NCBI GenBank assembly: GCA_900768245.1
Contig: CAAGCE010000177.1
Span: forward strand, 1-24,163
DNA length: 24,163 nucleotides
Reading direction: 5' to 3'
From: Oscillospiraceae bacterium
GTDB taxonomy: Bacteria; Bacillota; Clostridia; Oscillospirales; Ruminococcaceae
Shown here: in pieces, positions 22,101 to 24,163 of the stretch
Layout of the letters: the number at the start of each line of letters is the position of its first letter
How positions within the stretch are numbered: the stretch's first letter is position 1
Program-made: the position numbers and the translations under genes
Notes under the pieces: model-generated
Told to the model about the DNA's origin: nothing
What the model saw: only the letters and a program-made list of their open reading frames with translations
Databases searched by the model: none

Positions 22101-22130
22101 GTGTTTGGGATTAGGTGGTCCTGACGGAGA
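22101..22130. other. Probable phage attachment-site junction (attL/attR)
   Basis: CotJC-like coding homology begins at about 22114 (GGP of GGPDGELG), 13 bp after the integrase stop, while the preceding bases do not match. The strand exchange point therefore probably lies in about 22108-22120 (TTAGGTGGTCCTGA). The exact dinucleotide cannot be fixed from one junction. Confidence 0.55.
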
Positions 22131-22212
22131 GTTGGGAGCTTCACTGCGTTATCTTAATCAAAGATTTGCCGCTCCATATGCACAGGTCAAGGCTGTATTG
22201 ACGGATATTGGG
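22114..22212 (+). pseudogene. cotJC: Fragment of spore-coat/manganese-catalase-like gene cotJC (integration target)
   Basis: The plus frame here reads GGPDGELGASLRYLNQRF, then AAPYAQVKAVLTDIG, matching the conserved start of CotJC proteins (canonical YGGPDGELGASLRYL.QR....LTDIGTEELAH, from memory). Homology starts right after the phage integrase and ends abruptly at 22212, where unrelated sequence of the next element begins. Only about 33 codons are present; the remaining parts of the gene should lie beyond the two elements. Confidence 0.8.
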
Positions 22213-23858
22213 AGAGAAGCCTCTGAAATGTTCCATTCAGAGGCTACGGCTTTTTTTGATGCTTTTGCAACCGTATAGCTCCACTTCATAGGAAGTAAAT
22301 TCAGATATACATCTATGTTGTCCTTATCTTGAACTACCATCTTGTCTAAAATGTGCTTATAGAACTCATCTTCATACTCCACGCCGCTGACAATCTCTTT
22401 GATTGCGTCCTCAATCTCCTTTAGAAGCTGCTGTTGTTGCTCTATCATTTCCCGCTGTTTATCCACGCTTTCGATGATAGATTGAAGCTCCTCAATTTCC
22501 GTATCGCAGCTTGCACGGGTGGCAGTAAATTCGTCCTTGTTAATCAGATTTGACATATACAGGTCAATCAGATTAGCCAGCTTGCCCTCAATCTTTTTAA
22601 TCTGCTCTTGCAGCTTTAGGACATCCGTTCCCGTTGTATCCATAGCAATAATGGACTGAATAACGGCAGTTAGGTTGTTTATGATTTTATCCCTGTTGTA
22701 TTTAAGGCTCTTGGTTACGAGATACATAATGTGGGTCGCATCCTCATTGCGGATAGACAAGCTCGTACAGCCAACTTGATTTCCCGCCTTGTCGATATGG
22801 GGGCTTCCGTTCTTTGCAGCTTCATTGCAGCGCCATGCCTTATATCGGCTGCCGTCCTTTCGGGTTTTATATCTTGCCACATAGCTTGAGCCGCAGCAGC
22901 CGCATTTGATTTTGCCAGAGAACGGGTAGCGGTTAGAGTGCTTTGCCTTTCCCTCCTGCGAAAGCGACTTTGCATCTAAAATTCGGTTTGCTTCATCGAA
23001 TAACTCACGGGAGATAATCGGCTCGTGATGGTCTTTAATGATAACAAATTCCTCTTGCCCACGGTTGTATTTCTTTTCGTGAGATAGGAAGTCTGGCGTA
23101 TAGGTCTTTTTCTGCACCAAATCTCCGCAGTATTTCTCGTTGCGTATCACTCGCAGAATGACCGTGTTGCTCCATTCCTTGACCCGCATAGGGCTGATAC
23201 CTTCCTCACGAAGCTCACGGGCGATGACGTGCGTTCCTTTACCCTCATTGACGAACTTATGAAAGATAAGGCGTACAACCTTTGCGCCTTCCTCGTTGAT
23301 AGTCATTTTGCCGCCCTCGACATCGTAGCCCAACATACTTCTGCCGAACACAACGCCTTGTTCCATCTGGCGCTTTTGTCCCCACTTCACACGCTCGGAA
23401 GTCTTGCGGCTTTCTTCCTGCGCAATAGAGGACATAATCGCCAGACGAAGCTCTGCATCGCCGTCTAAGGTGTTGATATTGTCATTCATAAATATAACAC
23501 CGACGCCGTGCTTTTTCAATTCACGGGTGTAATAGATACTATCAAGGGTGTTTCTCGCAAAACGGGAAATCTCCTTGGTGATAATCAAATCAAAGTCGCC
23601 GTTCTTGGCGCACGCAATCATACGGTTAAACTCTTTGCGCTTCTTCGTATTCGTGCCAGAAATGCCCTCATCGGCAAAAATCTCATATAGCTCCCAATCG
23701 GGATTGCGCTCAATATACTGTCTGAAATACCGCTGCTGGCTTTCAAACGAATTGGCTTGGTCTTCATTGTCCGTTGAAACTCGGCAGTATGCAGCTACCT
23801 TTCTTTTCGTTTCAACCATCTTCAGCTCTTGGTTTAGGCGTTCATATCTATTTATCAT
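22158..23858 (-). CDS. Large serine recombinase of a second mobile element
   Basis: The 566-aa protein (ATG at 23858, AAAGGAG site 7 nt ahead) begins MINRYERLNQELKMVETKRK. Its catalytic Ser is at residue 28 in VAAYCRVSTDNEDQ, followed by ITKEISRFARNTLDSIYYTR and AIMSSIAQEESRKTSERVKW. It continues with a recombinase domain (GYDVEGGKMTINEEGAKVVR), a zinc ribbon (IKCGCCGSSYVARYKTRKDG) and a long coiled coil. It resembles recombinases of integrative elements in gut Firmicutes and shares little with the phage integrase. About its last 17 residues (PISVNTALTCAYGAANL) are read antisense from the cotJC fragment, so the natural C-terminus seems replaced by target sequence. Confidence 0.93.
   Translation of the reverse strand: MINRYERLNQELKMVETKRKVAAYCRVSTDNEDQANSFESQQRYFRQYIERNPDWELYEIFADEGISGTNTKKRKEFNRMIACAKNGDFDLIITKEISRFARNTLDSIYYTRELKKHGVGVIFMNDNINTLDGDAELRLAIMSSIAQEESRKTSERVKWGQKRQMEQGVVFGRSMLGYDVEGGKMTINEEGAKVVRLIFHKFVNEGKGTHVIARELREEGISPMRVKEWSNTVILRVIRNEKYCGDLVQKKTYTPDFLSHEKKYNRGQEEFVIIKDHHEPIISRELFDEANRILDAKSLSQEGKAKHSNRYPFSGKIKCGCCGSSYVARYKTRKDGSRYKAWRCNEAAKNGSPHIDKAGNQVGCTSLSIRNEDATHIMYLVTKSLKYNRDKIINNLTAVIQSIIAMDTTGTDVLKLQEQIKKIEGKLANLIDLYMSNLINKDEFTATRASCDTEIEELQSIIESVDKQREMIEQQQQLLKEIEDAIKEIVSGVEYEDEFYKHILDKMVVQDKDNIDVYLNLLPMKWSYTVAKASKKAVASEWNISEASLPISVNTALTCAYGAANL
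22218..22257 (+). terminator. Intrinsic terminator at the element boundary
   Basis: AGCCTCTGAA (22218-22227) pairs perfectly with TTCAGAGGCT (22236-22245) around an 8-nt loop, then ACGGC and seven T. It is oriented to end rightward transcription coming from the integrase and cotJC remnant. On the other strand it is coding for the second recombinase (residues near VASEWNISEAS). Confidence 0.75.
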
Positions 23859-23898
23859 AGCGAAGCTCCTTTCTCTGTAAACTTTGTTACTGTATTTA

Positions 23899-23927
23899 AT
23901 TATAGAAAAAAGAGAGTGCGGTGTCGA
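23899..23927 (-). promoter_or_regulatory. Promoter of the second serine recombinase
   Basis: On the minus strand TCGACA (23927-23922), 17 bp, TATAAT (23904-23899) gives a plausible σA promoter about 40 bp upstream of the recombinase ATG. It lies downstream of the terminator at 23960-23985, so the gene would be transcribed independently. Confidence 0.6.
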
Positions 23928-23959
23928 ATGTGCAAATTTGTTTTTTCACTCGGCTATGT

Positions 23960-23985
23960 AAAAACGCCAAGCGTTATGCTCGGCG
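23960..23985 (-). terminator. Intrinsic terminator after the partial gene
   Basis: On the minus strand CGCCGAGC, loop ATAAC, GCTTGGCG (one G·U) is followed by TTTTT. The stop codon of the upstream gene lies in the loop. It would separate that gene from the recombinase. Confidence 0.75.
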
Positions 23986-24163
23986 TCTGCTTTTTGGCTC
24001 CCTGCTATATTGCTTTTCAAGCTCGACCAAACAGCGTTCCCGCTGAGAATGTGTCAGCAGCTTTCTTTTCTCCAAAGAAAGGAGTATCGACTTTTGGATA
24101 TTCATAAGGAACGCAGCGTGTTCCTGCTCGTTTAATTCTGGAACAGGGTCGCCAACATAAATA
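23974..24163 (-). CDS. Partial small helical protein of the second element
   Basis: The minus frame is open from the window edge to TAA at 23974 and reads IYVGDPVPELNEQEHAAF, then LMNIQKSILLSLEKRKLLTH and SQRERCLVELEKQY. The C-terminal helix with L..SQ...C...L resembles SHOCT-like short helical domains, often seen in small proteins next to serine recombinases of integrative elements. The N-terminus is outside the window. Function unknown. Confidence 0.6.
   Translation of the reverse strand, partial: IYVGDPVPELNEQEHAAFLMNIQKSILLSLEKRKLLTHSQRERCLVELEKQYSREPKSRRRA

Noticed and set aside
22051..22278. Complete 75-aa plus-strand gene
   Set aside because: It is a chance frame joining integrase end, cotJC fragment and the next element; only the middle part has family similarity.

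Overview
The window looks like the early-gene and lysogeny half of a temperate phage integrated in a Gram-positive, probably spore-forming Clostridia-type host (Firmicutes). The grounds are strong GGAGG-type ribosome binding sites with short or overlapping gene junctions, low-to-moderate GC, an ImmR/ImmA-style immunity pair, a large serine integrase, and a fragment of what reads as the spore-coat gene cotJC at the integration boundary. A second large serine recombinase of a different mobile element starts directly beyond that fragment.

Layout. Positions 1-18985 form one long leftward (minus strand) early operon. Reading from its promoter near 19040 it contains: a small Cro-like HTH protein, an AntA/KilAC antirepressor, two small overlapping genes, a conserved phage protein broken by an in-frame amber codon, a 330-bp non-coding stretch full of GCAAWGG motifs, a repeat protein with 16 copies of a 27-bp unit, two small proteins, a YqaJ exonuclease, a DUF1351 protein, and a RecT annealase gene split by a 362-nt self-splicing-type group I intron. 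After these come a SNF2-type helicase, a DNA methyltransferase, a phage sliding clamp (DnaN), SSB, a replication initiator-like protein, a DnaB helicase, small hypotheticals, RusA, a zinc-ribbon protein, a C5-cytosine methyltransferase, a PAPS-reductase-like PP-loop protein, small membrane proteins and an HNH endonuclease. Positions 18986-19218 are the divergent switch region, with several related 18-bp operators over back-to-back promoters. Rightward from it lie the repressor (immR-like), immA (its RBS inside a hairpin), a 324-bp AT-rich spacer with repeats, and the serine integrase ending at 22100.

Right edge. About 99 bp of apparent cotJC coding sequence (22114-22212) lie between the integrase stop and the second serine recombinase (22158-23858, minus). 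The likely history is two independent site-specific insertions into one host gene. A small partial gene with its own terminator fills the last 190 bases.

How the genes work together. The repressor holds the leftward promoter off, and ImmA is expected to relieve repression. Cro-like and antirepressor proteins then commit to lytic growth. YqaJ and RecT form a recombination pair, and initiator, DnaB, SSB and clamp form a replisome that borrows the host polymerase. RusA resolves junctions and the methyltransferases protect or mark DNA. The most notable observations are the unannotated group I intron inside recT, the amber-interrupted phage gene, the double insertion in cotJC, and the GCAAWGG motif region.
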